From Ustulina deusta (Eukaryota; Ascomycota; Sordariomycetes; Xylariales; Xylariaceae): a stretch of DNA of 64,000 bases. The notes under the pieces are model-generated. The model saw nothing but the letters and a program-made list of their open reading frames with translations. It searched no databases and had not been told where the DNA came from. The number at the start of each line of letters is the position of its first letter. Position 1 is the first letter of the stretch. The translations under genes and the position numbers were made by a program. This document shows positions 12,206-24,347 of the stretch, one piece after another. The stretch is from contig JAJNNX010000035.1 in NCBI GenBank assembly GCA_023159155.1, positions 62,001-126,000 on the forward strand. The letters are read 5' to 3'.

Positions 12206-15200
12206 TTTAGTTTATTTTATTTTATTTGTTATAAAAAAATAAATTAAAAGTATATATATAGGATTGTTTTATATTTTTATTTTAATTTTAAATATTTTAA
12301 AATAAAAGTTAGTTTTAGTTATATTTAAAATTATTTTAAAAGAATTTTAATTTTAAAACTTAATATTTTTAGGTTTAATAAAAGTTTATTAAAATTTATT
12401 AGTAATTTTATTATAATTAAAAATAAAAATAAAAGTTTGTAAGTAGTATTAATATTTTAAATATTTTTTTTTATTATAGTTTTTTATTTTTTAAAATAAA
12501 GCTTTAGCATTAGCAAAAAAGTTTTTTATAAAATAAAAGTTAATAATACTAGTTAATTAATTTATAAATAGTATTAATTAAATTATAATAGGATAAAAAA
12601 TTTAATAAAATATAAATAATTATAGTTTAAAAAAAACATTAGTAATTTTAAAATATTTTAAAATAAAACGTTTTAAAAAATAAAAACTTTATTAGATTAG
12701 CTATATAAAACTTATAAAAATATTTTAAAATAATAAAAGTTTTAATAAATAATTTATAAAACTTATAAAGTATAAACTTAGCTATTTTATTTATTTATTT
12801 TATAACTAAAAGCCTAAAGTATTTTAAAATATAATAAATTTGTTTTATAATAATAGTTTAGTAAAACTATTAGTTATTTGTTTAAATATATAAATTTATT
12901 TAAAATTAATATTTTTTTGCTATATAGCTTTTTTATAAAAAACTTGTTATATAAGAACATATTTTATTTTGTTATAAAATTATAGATTTTTTGCTATAGC
13001 TATAGCCCTTTGATTATTTTTATATATAATAGTAATAATTATTTTTTTTTTAAATATTTAATTTAAATAATAATTATTAAAGCTATATAATTTTTTTTAT
13101 AACTTATATTTATTTTATTAATTTTAACTTATAAAAAAATAAAGCAATATTTTATTATTTTTTAAAGCTTTAATTAATAGTACTACTTTTTATATTAAAA
13201 ATATATTTTATTATTAAATATTTAGTTTAAGTATAGCTAGCCTAGTTAATATTAGTTTATTTTATTAAATTTTATAGTTTTTTTTAATAATATAGTTTTA
13301 AATTAATAGTGCTATATAAATAATATAATACTTGCTTAGCTATTTTTATATATATTATTATAAAGTTTTTTATATATTTATTTAAATAAAAAATAATATA
13401 TACTATATCTAGTTTAGTACTAAACATAATATATATTAAGTAGCTAATAGCCTTTATATACTACTAAATATTATTTTTAAAAGCTTTATAATTATTTATT
13501 AGTTCTAGAATTTTGTTTATATTAATAAATATAATAATTATATATGCTTTTTATTAGCCCAGTTTTTTAATTATTTTTTTTAAGTAGGCTTTTTAACTAA
13601 AAAAAATAGTTTTATTTTTTTAATCCTAAATAATAGCTATACTAAAATAAAAAAAGTATAGCTTTAGATCTTATATTTTAAATCTTTTTAATAATACCTT
13701 TTTAATTTTATTAATTCTTTTTTTAAAAATCCTACTATTAATAGGTTATTAATATAAATAGCTATATATATATACTTTTTAATAAATATACTAATATTTA
13801 ATTTTAGTAGTTTAAAGCTTAATATTTTTAAAAAATTAGCTAATATTTAATACTATACTTTAAAAGCTTTTTTTAAGCTATAAAATATTTTGTTTAGCTT
13901 ATAGACTTTATTAGTTCTATTATTAAATTTAAATAGTTATTAAACATAAAAATTTTTTTTTTTTTTTATATAAAAAAGCAGTTTTAATATTTATTTGTTT
14001 AATTTTAAGATCTAAAGCTATAACAATTATAAAAATAGCTTTATACCTTATTAGTTTTACTACTAAAACAAAAGTTTTATTATAATTTTTGCTAAAGATT
14101 TGTTTAAAGCTTTAAATAATTTATTATATTTTATACTTTATAACTTTTTTATTAGGGCTTTTTTTGATTTTATAAATTTATTTTCTAGTTATAAGATTTT
14201 TACTAATAAATAATTTATAAAATATCTAAGTTTTATTATTAATAAATAACTAGTATTTTGCTTTTATAGCTTTATATTATTTAAGCTATTTAGCGTTTTT
14301 TTTAGCTTATTTATAGCTTTTTAGTTCTATATTTACTACTAATAATATAAATAATAGTACTATAATAGCTATTTTAAAAATAGGTAATAAAGCATATAAG
14401 CTATACTATAAATAATCAAAAACTTATATTTAAAAATATAAATTATAGTAAGATTGTAGTACTTTTTATATTAGGCTTTCTAGTTCAAAGTATAGTAATA
14501 CTAGCAATATATATATTAAAAGTTATTAATCTTTAAAAAGTACTAAAAATAATAAAAGTATTTTTATATAAGCTACTAGTATATATAATTTTAAAAGTTT
14601 TATAAATAATAGATCAAAAGCTACTTTTTTTTCTTAAATAGTTATTTTTATTTTTTTTGTTTTTTTAGCAGCTTACTTTTGTTCTTATTTACTAAAAAAT
14701 AATAATAATTTATAGCGCTTTTTTATTAATTTTTTAGTATTTTTTATAAAAATAATATTATTAATAGTTATAATAATAAAATTATTAAGTTTATAAATAA
14801 TATAGTTATATATTTTATTATTTTTATATTTTAATATTTTATAAAGGATAGTTTTTGTTTTTAGTATATTTAATTTATTATTTAATATATAGTTTTTTAG
14901 TATACTAAAAGTAATTATATAATAATAATTTAACTATTTGTTATACTAATTTTTATATAATATTAATATTATTTTTTTAAAACATTATTTATTTCTAATA
15001 TAAGTAGTTATTTAAATATAAATAGGCCAAAAGTTTAGTAAAAAAAATTTTTTTTGCTATAATTAGTATTATTTATATTATATTTTTTAATGTTTAGATA
15101 GACTTTTTTACTTTTTTATTTTATTAGTACTATTTTATAATAGAATATTTAATAGTTATATCTTTTTAAATATAATAATAAACAAAATCTTTGTTTATAT

Positions 15201-18200
15201 ATATTTTTAGTTTGTTTAAGTTAATATATTAGTATTATTATTTAGGTTTTTTTTATTTTTATAGAAATTTTTTAAAATTTAAAAACTATAAACTTAGACT
15301 TAATAAAAAAATAACCCAAACTTTGCTAATAAAATTACAAAAGATAGCTATTTATTTTATAAACTTATTATAGCTTATAAAAATATTTTTTAATATACTA
15401 GCTTTATTAAAATAAAAAAACTTTATAAAGTAGGTTTTTTTAAAGAGTTTTTTTTTATAAAGTTTTGCTTATATTTTTTTTTTAATATAAGCTTTATAAA
15501 AATAATATTTAGTTTAAGAAGTAATATTTTTTATTATTATTATTAGTTTTTATATTTTTTTATTATTTATATATTTAAGTTATTTATGCTATACTTTTAA
15601 AATAAGGTTAACTAAATAAGCTTAAAAAATAATATTAAAAGTAGCTACTTAAATAGTTTTGTTTAGCTAATTAACTATATATAGTTTGCTAGACTTTTTT
15701 ACTATTAAAAAAATATGCTTTTTTATAACTATTTAAGCTTTATTTTAATAAAATAAAATATTAAAACTAGATTTATGCCTATTTTAAAGCAATAAATAGC
15801 ATTATTAATAATAATTGTTTTAGTTTTTCTATTTATAATAATAAAAAATCTAGTAATACTTATCTATTCTAAAATAACTATAATACTATTAATTCTATAA
15901 ACTAGTAGCCTATTATAAAGTTAAAGTTTTATAAATAGCAATCTATTACTAAAATTAGTTTAGTTATAACTATTATTTAAAATAATATAATTAATAATTT
16001 GTTTTATAAGTTTTGCTACTTTTAATTTTAATATATTTAAAAAACTTATTTTTACTAAAATTTTTTTAAAACTAAAGTTTAATAGAACTATAGCTATTAA
16101 GCTTTATAGTATTATAAGTAGTATTTCTATTACTAATAAATATTTTGCTAAAAATGCTTAGTTTTTGTTTTAATATTTTTTTTATTTTTTTTATATTGTT
16201 CTAGGTAGCTAGAAATATTAGGTTTAGGGGTCCTAGTAATAAAAATAATAAAATATTATTAGTAAATAAGGCAGCTATATTTGTATTATCTAATATTTTT
16301 TATTTTTTATTTGGTATTTTTGCTTTTTACTAATTAGAAGCCAGGTCTAAGTTTGCATAAAAATATTCTAAAAAGCTATAGGTTATAACTTTTCGGCTAG
16401 CAGCAGTATAATAAGAACAGTTAGGTCCTTTTTTCTTTTTTGATTTTTTATTATTTCTACTGTTATTATTACTATTATTATTGTTATAATTCCCCCTCTA
16501 TTAATTTGCAAGTAGTATAGCTTTAGTAATATTTTAGCCGGCGATTTTTTTTATATATTCTTTTTATTATATTTTTATTAAAGCAAATTAAAAGGTTGTT
16601 TCTTTTATAAGTTTTTTTTCTATAGGTTTTTTAATAGTAATAAAATAATTTATTTAAAAAAAAATAAAAACAAAGTTAGCGTAGTTTTTCTTTAGATTTA
16701 AAAAGAACTTTATTATTAAAAAAGGTTTTTTAATAATAAGATTTTTTAGATCTAAATCTTTAAAATCGGAGCAAATATTATAAAGTTTTGTAGTAAAAAT
16801 TAAAACTAAGCTTTTAATAGCTAATAAAATATTTTCTTACTTATATAATAAGTTTTAAAAAGCTAAACTTTTAACTAGCCTAACTTTTTTATTAATTAGT
16901 TTTTATATATTAGTTATTATAATTTTTTTGTTTTTGCTATTAAACTTTACTTATTATTTTATTAGTAATTTTTAGATATTTTTTTTATAATAGCTATAAA
17001 TATAGCTTTTAACTTTTTATTAAACAATCTTTTAAGCTTTTTATATTTTATATAAGTTAAAGCTTATTAATATATTAAAGATTTTAATTAGTTTATTTTT
17101 TTTTAATTTTTTAAACAAAAAACTAATATATTTTATAATATATATATAGTTTTTTATTTGTTTTTTATACTTAAAATATTTAGCTAAAAAATTAAGTATA
17201 GTAATGCTTTAAAAAATAGTTGCTTTAAAATTATTACTTATTTTAATAGCTATTATATTTTTTAAGTATTAACTAATAAAATAAATTATTTAAAATAAAT
17301 TTTAATAAAATATTATTTAATAGGATTAAATTTAGCATAAAGTTATTAAAGTTAAAATTAAATAATATTTTAATTATTTTAAATATAAGTTGCTTTAAAA
17401 TAAAAGTATTAAATATATTAGATTTAGATTCTAGTATAAATAATTAAATAATAATTTTAAATCTAAATAAGTTTATTTTATTAATATTTTTTAGTATAGA
17501 TATAAAAAAAACTTTATATAATAAAAACAATAGTAAAAAATTTAAAAATATAATTAATAAAAAAAAAGTTTTTAATTAATAGTTATAATTTGAAAAGTTT
17601 TTATAAAAAAGGCATATTTTCTGTTTATTTTTAAGTTTTTATATAAAATATAAAAAGTTTTCTTTATTAAAAAATTAGTAATAAATTAGTAAAATAAGTA
17701 GTTAAGTTCTAAAGTTATATTTTATAGTAATTTTTTAAGTATTTATAAACAAGCTTAGTTTAAAATTTAAATAAGTTTTTAATTTAGTTCTAAATATCCG
17801 AAGTATTATTTATTGTTTTTTTAGCCTAGTTTTAGCTAAATTTCTAGTTATTAAAAAAACGTTAGCTTATCTAATATTTTAAATAATTTATATTTTTGTA
17901 TAGCAAACATTAAAATAGATCAATTTTTATTTTTTATTAATAATTAATAATAAGCTATAAATATTAATAATAATAATAATAATAGTTATTAAAAATATAA
18001 ATATAATAAAAGTTATTTGTTAGATTTAATAAATATAGTATATTTTATTAGTTATATAATTAGTATATTAAAGCATTTATAATAAAATAGGTGGCTACTA
18101 CTAAAATATAGTGTTTTTACTAGGGTATTATTTTTAATATTACTATTAGTTTCTAGCTCAATAAAAATAGCAATAGCTATATTTAAATACTATAAAATAA

Positions 18201-18289
18201 TTTAAATAATAATAAATAAAGTAACAATTATTATTAGTTAATTATAAAAAATAATTATAAAATAATTTATAAATATTATAGGTTATAAG
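12206..18289 (-). pseudogene. Degraded copia gag-pol of the outer element
   Basis: Plus-strand reading is featureless, but the minus strand reads A-I-Y-I-N-N-L-L-I-V-G at 13762-13730, the copia reverse-transcriptase core A-V-Y-V-D-D-L-L-I-V-G with both catalytic Asp codons (GAC/GAT) turned into Asn codons, as expected from G-to-A RIP. A C-rich patch near 16490-16500 lies where a gag zinc knuckle would be expected, but I cannot confirm it. The polyprotein runs from about 18.2 kb leftwards, and its 3' end lies left of the nested element. All frames have many stops. Confidence 0.7.
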
Positions 18290-18307
18290 CTTCTAGGCTT
18301 ATAACCA
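18290..18307 (-). other. Primer-binding-site-like sequence of the outer element
   Basis: On the minus strand the bases next to the right LTR read TGGTTATAAGCCTAGAAG. Copia elements commonly prime from an initiator-tRNA(Met) half molecule, whose complement contains GGTTATGAGCC; this site differs by one RIP-type G-to-A change. Its position fixes the LTR edge and the minus orientation. Confidence 0.6.
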
Positions 18308-18467
18308 GTTAAAAATAAGTATATATAGTAGGTATACAGTATTATATTATATATTAAAAAACAAGTCTAAGTATAGTAGGATGAGGTGGTACTTCTACAA
18401 TATATAGTGGATGCGTGTGGGGCGTAGTACCCAGCCATCTTCTTTACCTGCCTCCCGATTTCCATAC
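18308..18467 (-). repeat. LTR of outer copia element (right copy, element 5' end)
   Basis: 160 bp paired with 4152-4311. The inner (left) half is A/T-mutated while the outer half, ending CCCGATTTCCATAC, is intact. Confidence 0.88.
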
Positions 18468-18672
18468 GGATAGAGTCGGAAATAGTAATTGTACATAGCA
18501 CTCATCTGAATTTGGCTCTTAATCTAATTTTTTGGCAACACTTGTTGGTGTACGAAGATGTGACATAATACAGCAGCCTTCTATCCCCGTGCGTGGGTGC
18601 GGGTTCCCCGATATCGTACAGAGCTGAGTCGCCAACGCGGGCACTGACCAACGCTTCCAGGGAGGTACTATT

Positions 18673-19926
18673 TCATTCAAATGTGGTTTTCAATTTCGGG
18701 TAATCCTTAGTGAGGGTACCCAAGTCGGCGAAAATGGCAGCAGCATCATCATGCCTTAACGTTTCCATTCTATGTGCGTCCTCATGTTCCAACGTCTCCA
18801 ATTCTTCTTTAGGGTTCTCCTTTCCTTCCTTCCCATCCTCTTTTTGGGGCTCGGTGGCCTTGGAAATACCACTTGATTCACCAATTAGCAAGAACTGCGT
18901 GTTGACGTAATCGAGATGGCGCGGCTGGGACGGCATCCATCGGCGCGCTCGAAACTCGTCGAGTACCCTATATTGTAAACATCTAGCGCACTCTCAACCG
19001 AAAGAGGATAGCTGTGTCCTCGACTTACTCTTTAGGGTAAACAGGGCCCTTGGGTAGCGCTATACCCCGAGGCGCATCATACTGAGGATTCCTAGTACTA
19101 ATGATAAAGCTCCCCTTTTCTCGCAAACCGAGTTCGGTCTGTACCTCCCCGAGTTTGGATGGGAGGGTGATCATATATGCGAGATGGCTTTCCCGTCCCG
19201 TTGTGGTAATAGCATAAACGCCTTCTGCGGCCGGTGTGGCGGCAGGAGTATGTCGATGACCCGCAGTCTTGGTTTCGTAGTCAGAGGACGAGAGGAATTT
19301 CTCTTTGAGGGTTTTCAAGGAGGAACCGGACTTCTCCACGAAAGCAATCCATCGGTCTCTCCCACTGCGAGGAAATACCTTCTTCGGCACTGCAATAAGT
19401 CGAAGATTTCTAGTATCCTGGATAGTACCCTCCCCAAGTTTGGCGCCTTTGTCGAGAGGACGAAGGATCATGAAACTTCGCTGGATTTCGTTTACGTCAC
19501 TGGGCTCGTCGATTCCCACGCGACCACGAAAGAAGAAGTAAATTATACCTTTTTCAAGAATGCCTGATGAAACGACACTCTGACGCACACCAGGTTTCTC
19601 GGCAGTACCTGTCTTTTGGTCTTTGTTTTGGCCTTGAGCGTTACTCTTTTCATCAATACAGGGCTTTTGCTCCTGTTTTGGTTCTGGCGGTAGCTCGGCA
19701 GGACTAAGTTTGTGGGTGTTTATTTACATTCTCAAAAGCTTAGGAAGAGCGTAACGAACCTTGGCAAGGTGTCTTCAATGGTCTGCTGGGTTTTCTTCTT
19801 CAGGCGTTTCGACTCTGAGGATGTCTTATCTTGGATGTTGTATTTTGAACCACCCGCTTTGGCTTCGCTTTTCGCATCGCTATAATTGGTGGCCGCATTC
19901 TTTTCGGCTGCTCTTGTCGTGGGCAT
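18673..19926 (-). CDS. Conserved Pezizomycotina protein of unknown function (often labelled 'BTB domain transcription factor')
   Basis: Three exons on the minus strand, 19926-19760, 19703-19029 and 18967-18673, give 378 aa in frame; donors are GTTCGT and GTAAGT, acceptors CTTAG and TATAG. I chose the ATG that begins MPTTRAAEKN because family members, as I recall them, begin the same way. Residues 1-100 are charged, low-complexity and Lys-rich, suggesting a nuclear protein. The conserved core runs from GILEKGIIYFFFRGRV through the WIAFVEKS and AGHRHTPAA segments to RRWMPSQPRHLDY and the FLLIGES motif, with an acidic tail. The common database label is from memory; I see no BTB/POZ fold here, so I give no function. 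The gene starts right of the RIP island and looks intact. Confidence 0.82.
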
Positions 19927-20526
19927 CACGTCAGGGGTCAGCACACTTTCGAGGTGCTGCTTCATGTACTGCACCTAAAGCTAGGGATTGGTTCGGCTTT
20001 TCAATTAGAGTAGATGGCCAAGTAGCCAGACAGCCAGATCCAGAAGGTAGAAAATATAGGTAAAATATTGTTTCAAACTTCCGATCGTTAGGAAATGCGT
20101 GGAATGAATATGAGAGCTGAAAACCGAATTCTTGTGTCATAATGCCTCGATGACCTCATCAGTCTGATGTCATATCGGGGATTTAAGCTTCCTTAAGCGC
20201 CAGAAACGCTGGTAGCACCAAGGATGTTAGTGTGGGTGGTTAATACCTTTTGCGTTAATGCGGTCGTAGATCTCCGAGTAGCCACCAATCAACAGCCGAG
20301 ACATGGACGATTTCAGAAAGCTGGATGGAAGATCCAGATGGCGAATGGACTGACTACCTAAGGCTGACCAGTTTTAGGTGCAGGCTGGACATGACCGCCG
20401 GGTAAAGAAATAGTGAAAAATGTTAATATACAGCGAAATTCAAGCAGATCCAAGTGTAAACTTTATTCCCAACAACAACAAAATAGGTATATATTCATGA
20501 TTAGCTCTAGTAGTTACAAATTAAAC
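19927..20526. other. Intergenic: promoter side of the conserved gene
   Basis: No recognisable gene on either strand; open frames here are short and lack domains. Contains the 5' flank of the minus-strand gene starting at 19926. Confidence 0.45.
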
Positions 20527-20649
20527 GGCCGAGTTGGTACGGCCTAGCGAAGCATCTCTACACAATATACTTACTTAGCGTACGTATCCTTACTCTGCAT
20601 CGTCAGGCACCGGGGGTTCGATTCCCTCGTTGGCCAAAACCGCTTTTTT
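20527..20649 (+). ncRNA. tRNA-like Pol III unit (tRNA pseudogene or SINE head)
   Basis: GGCCGAGTTGGTACGGCC at 20527-20544 resembles a D-arm/A box of the Leu/Ser tRNA type. GGTTCGATTCC at 20615-20625 is a perfect B box inside a five-pair T-arm (GGGGG/CCCTC, one G-T pair). It is followed by GTTGGCC plus A, an acceptor-like end, and by a T6 run at 20644-20649 that could end Pol III transcription. I could not fold a full cloverleaf: no good anticodon arm, and the 5' acceptor strand matches only partly (GGCCGAG). So this is a tRNA-derived sequence rather than a proven tRNA. An inverted pair, GCGAAGCAT near 20546 and ATGCTTCGC near 20663, flanks it. Confidence 0.45.
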
Positions 20650-20789
20650 CCATTTTTATATATGCTTCGCAAGCAGACATAAGTATCTATGTCGAGACTG
20701 AAATTATATCCTACTCTATGTAAAATAATGTACAAAATGCAGGGACATGCTGCCAATTAACCGAGATACGGATTGCTCTACCTTCTCAT

Positions 20790-23274
20790 CTACACCTTGA
20801 AGATCGAGCTCCAGGTATTGATGACCGCGACCAGGGTGGTCCGTAAATCCCCTACCGAGCCCCTCAACTCACTACCACCCGTTGTTCGATTACCCCATGA
20901 CAATTCCCACTCGAGAAGCTCAGCAACGAATGCCTTTTGGTCGTAGGCGCTTGGAGGCGTCGCTATCAGGTAATCAACGAACTTCTGCCACCTTGGAAGA
21001 TAGTAGGTCTCTACCAGGCCGCTCCAAGACCGCGATGCATAGTCCGAGATTTGCCCGGTGGGTCCCCATAGGGTCACCTGGTTGCGGGCTTGGTACTCGA
21101 GGAAGTCCGCAATGGTGGAGTGGTTCGGGTCGGATTTGTTGACGGTCGCGCGTGCTGCTTTAATCCACGTAGATAGCCGGAAGTTCTCGTTGGTCCCCAG
21201 CACTGCGTCAAGGGTCGAGAGAAGTTGCGTTAGCTTCCTGCCTTGGCGCTTCAGTTCACGTTCACGGGACTGTTGGTTTGCAGCTGAATAAGCTGTGAGT
21301 AGCTCCTCGTACAGGGGGATAAATGCGTTGCCTAGGACTTGTCGCGTCCAGTCAACGAGATCGTACTGGTAGGCTGGGTTGGAGAACAGGGTGGGTTCAT
21401 GTGTGCCCGCCTCGTACAGAAGTTCCCAGGCTGTAACTACAAGCGCGGGGTCGTAGTTGAGAAGTGTTGGGTGGTGTCCTGTCCGGTTTAGGAGGCCCGA
21501 TGTGCTCGGCACAAGCTCAAAAATTGATTTCGGAACAGCATTTGCAACGAGGTTGGTATTGTTAAAGACTGTCGGCCTTAACATTTCCCAGGCTTCGTAT
21601 ATGCCCCTTGGAATGTCAACACCGCTTGCCCCGTAGCGGGTGCTTACCCAATCATGGAAATATTTCTGGGTATCAATTGGAGTTCTACTCCAAGCTTGGT
21701 CGAGGAGGAGATTATACATGATCTCGTTACCTTCTAGGCCTTCCGGTGTCAGCCCAAAGCCAACCAACGTGTCACTAGTGTCAAGCGCCTCAATCGAATT
21801 GACGGTCACGTTCGTGATTTGTCCGTACTATAGAAGCGGTTAGCATCGCAAGACGGAAAGCGGGCAAAATAGGGAGGACACACCAATCCGTAATTACCAC
21901 CATAATCGTGAAGCTGACACCAGATCCAAGGCTTTCCGTAAAACGAGCTGGTCCGCTGCCACTGAGGCTGTGATTCAGAGAACAGGTCCAGGATTAGCAT
22001 GTCAGAATCGACCGTCACGCCGCCTAAAAACGCTTGGATGCGCTCATTGGTCCAGAAGGCCGAATTGGATGAGAACAGCCAGCCCTGCATAATCCAAATT
22101 GCGTCCGGGTCAGCAGCTTTGAGTGAGTTCCAGGTGTTCGCGCTCACGCTCTCCAGATAGCCTAGATCGCCCGAAGCAGGATTATTCTCGTTGAACTGGT
22201 CTAGAGTCCAAAAGTTTGTGACATTTCCGTAATAGGACTGCTGCTTGGACACGAAACGGATTTGGAGCTCTTCAAACAGCGGGTCAAAGGGATCGAGAAA
22301 CGTGTCGTTAGTATACCCCGTTGGGAAGCTCTCCCAGTTCGAACCCTTCGACACGTTGGCCGAGGGAAAGACTTGGGTGATAGACCTAGGGGTATAGCCG
22401 GGGAAGGCTGGGAGAATGGGTTTGATCCCCAGCTCAACCATGCGCTCTACGATGTTCATTTGCAGTGCGAACTGATCTTCTACCCAGGATTCGGGCATCG
22501 AGCCGCCCCAAGAGCCTTGAATATTGCCGAAATGGTTCCAGGCGAGAAAGGCCGGACCACTGATAAATTCGTCGAGATCGGCATCCGAGAACCCCATTTC
22601 GCGGAAGACCTCGATATAAATCTTCTCGAAGCCAATCCATGCGAGAGCAGTGTTGATGCCCCGAAGGGCCATCCAGTCAAGGTGCTCCTCCCATTCGTCC
22701 CATCCCCAGAAGGCGGACGTGTAAGAGGTGGTCACTCGAGACTCGTTAGATAAAGTTGAATCTTCTTAGCCCCGCAGGCAACACTCACCAGTGTTCAGGT
22801 AGTACCGGAGAGGGACGACGCTCGAGCCCATCAGCGGGCTAGACAGAACGGGGAGCTTCCGGGGCGCGCCGTCCAGTTGACTGCCGATAAACCACCATAT
22901 GTCGACGTGAACTTCGCTCGACAGATAGGCGTGGAGCCTAGGAAAAGCGTATTAACTACACAGGCTTTCCTGGGGAGACGAAGTGAGTGCTGTACTCACC
23001 CAGCCAGGAGTGCGCCGACTGTATTTCCCTGCACGATGACTTTGCCATTGCTCGCGCTGGAAACAACATAGCTGTCGTTCACAAGCTCGGATTGGATCTC
23101 CGTCTGAGTCCCATCGACTCCCAACGTCTCCACAATCTCAAACTGGAAAGATTCGGCGTGTTGGGGCAGGCGACGTCTCACCAAAGATTCAACGCCAGAG
23201 GTCGATGTCGTGGTTCGGAGAGCGACAACACCAGCCGCGACGGCCACGGCGGCGAAGAGATCGAAGACACGCAT
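20790..23274 (-). CDS. Secreted alpha-N-acetylglucosaminidase, glycoside hydrolase family 89
   Basis: Four exons on the minus strand, 23274-23000, 22937-22789, 22734-21884 and 21827-20790, give 770 aa with all junctions in frame. A hydrophobic N-terminus (MRVFDLFAAVAVAAG) is a likely signal peptide; the NAGLU N-domain follows (GVESLVRRRLP...). The central TIM barrel carries WEEHLDWMALRGIN, GPAFLAWNHFGNIQGSWGG, FNENNPASGD and the PEGLEGNE segment. By analogy with human NAGLU, the Glu of FNEN and the Glu of TPEG are the two catalytic acids. The C-terminal helical NAGLU domain ends the protein. The family removes terminal alpha-linked GlcNAc; in fungi it probably acts on extracellular glycans, which is inference. 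Length matches the family (about 740-780 aa) and no break is seen. Shorter minus and plus frames inside are shadows. Confidence 0.92.
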
Positions 23275-23603
23275 GAGGTCCAATGTACGCCTTCGTTGTT
23301 CTAGCAACACGATGCCTGCGCCGCAAGCAGACGGGCGAGGGGTGTTACACCGATGGAGCTGTTTTATCTTTTATTTACTACTCGAGTGTCCTGTGTAATC
23401 TTGACGATCCTGGGATCGGCAGGGGTAGACCTAGCCAGAGTCTAGCTACCCGCTAGGTACCTGCCTAGCTGGTGTAGCCAAGTACTTAGTAATTAACCCA
23501 CCTAGGGACCTACCTTCGTTGCTCCGTGACACAAGTCATCGCACTGTATTATTTATACCGTGTCTCCAATGTTCGCATACACTACCGCTGACAAGGCCCG
23601 GCC
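23275..23603. other. Intergenic with TACCTAGG-type palindromic repeats
   Basis: Between 23405 and 23520 there are many short CTAGGTAC/GTACCTAG-like words (for example GCTAGGTACCTGCCTAGC), a decoration common in intergenic DNA of Sordariomycetes. It lies 5' of the GH89 start and 3' of the F-box-like gene. Confidence 0.6.
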
Positions 23604-24347
23604 CTATGATTTAGATGTCATACAGGAAATGATCCCAGAGCGCCCGAGCCAGTTTCCAAGAATATAAAGAGGATGGGAGAAAGACAGACTTATCAGGCAA
23701 GTCTTGAGCAAAGGCGCCCGAATGGGCGGACAACACAGTTCTTGATTCGATGAATTTGTGGAAAATATGGAAGCACAGAGAGTGGGAAGGCGAAGACGAA
23801 GATGCTTCAGCTGAGGGAGCACAGTACGAAGCGAATCGCATAAATGAGGGTGGGCTCCTAGTGACCTCGCAGCTCGGTCGGCAGCAGAATCTGGAATGAA
23901 GCGGCAACAATACCACAAGTCGATCTCCAAACCCGTACAGGATTCGGGTAAGCCGTCGACAAGAGCGGCAACCTCAGGCGTTATCGTACAAGGAAATGCT
24001 AGAGCTGCCGATACAGATACCGAGGTGGGCTTCATATCTTTTATAAAGCAATTAAGCTTTCGCAAAATCTTCTTGCATTCATTGGCCTTATAAAAAGCTT
24101 GTAATGGATCCATGCCATGTATATAAATAGCTTCCATTTTCACAGTTAAAGATGTGACCTGACAGCTCATGTGGTTCTCGACAAACAGTGCGAGACGTTC
24201 CCGGTTCAAGACGACGTGTCTGTACAGGACAGACGCAGCGAGCGGTTTCCATCTTTGACAACATAAGATATAAGATATCAGGGGCGCGTTGGTCTCGTTC
24301 TCTTGTGTTGTAAGTAGGTCGAAGATGTCCAATAAGATTTCGGACAT
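23604..24347 (-). CDS. F-box/LRR-like protein, probably truncated
   Basis: 247 aa in one frame from an ATG at 24347. Residues 1-45 (MSEILLDIFDLL ... CCQRWKPLAASVLYRHVVL) resemble a fungal F-box followed by the usual 'W..LA.S.LYRHVVL' segment. Around residue 175, LPQLKHLRLRLPTLC matches the leucine-rich part of these proteins. F-box proteins recruit substrates to SCF ubiquitin ligases; the target here is unknown. The last 35 residues lose the family pattern, and the protein is much shorter than usual members (400-600 aa), so this may be a truncated allele or an early pseudogene. Neighbours give no functional hint. Confidence 0.55.
   Translation of the reverse strand: MSEILLDIFDLLTTQENETNAPLISYILCCQRWKPLAASVLYRHVVLNRERLALFVENHMSCQVTSLTVKMEAIYIHGMDPLQAFYKANECKKILRKLNCFIKDMKPTSVSVSAALAFPCTITPEVAALVDGLPESCTGLEIDLWYCCRFIPDSAADRAARSLGAHPHLCDSLRTVLPQLKHLRLRLPTLCASIFSTNSSNQELCCPPIRAPLLKTCLISLSFSHPLYILGNWLGRSGIISCMTSKS

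Larger units (their letters stand above)
4152..18467 (-). mobile_element. Ty1/copia LTR retrotransposon, RIP-mutated, carrying a nested element (outer element)
   Basis: A 14.3-kb unit bounded by 160-bp direct repeats (4152-4311 and 18308-18467) of identical length that differ mostly by C/T and G/A transitions. A 5-bp target duplication GGATA flanks it at 4147-4151 and 18468-18472. Removing the nested element (4846-12200 plus one duplication) leaves about 7 kb, normal for copia. Orientation is minus: a copia reverse-transcriptase core is read at 13762-13730 on the minus strand, and a primer-binding-site-like sequence abuts the right LTR. Every frame is broken by stops of the RIP type, so the element is dead. 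The LTR ends read GTTG...ATAC rather than the canonical TG...CA, perhaps because of mutation or a boundary off by one base. Confidence 0.85.

Noticed and set aside
4312..18307. AT-rich block as mitochondrial DNA insertion or centromere
   Set aside because: LTR pairs, target duplications and copia motifs explain it; there are no mitochondrial genes, and the block is far too short for a centromere core.
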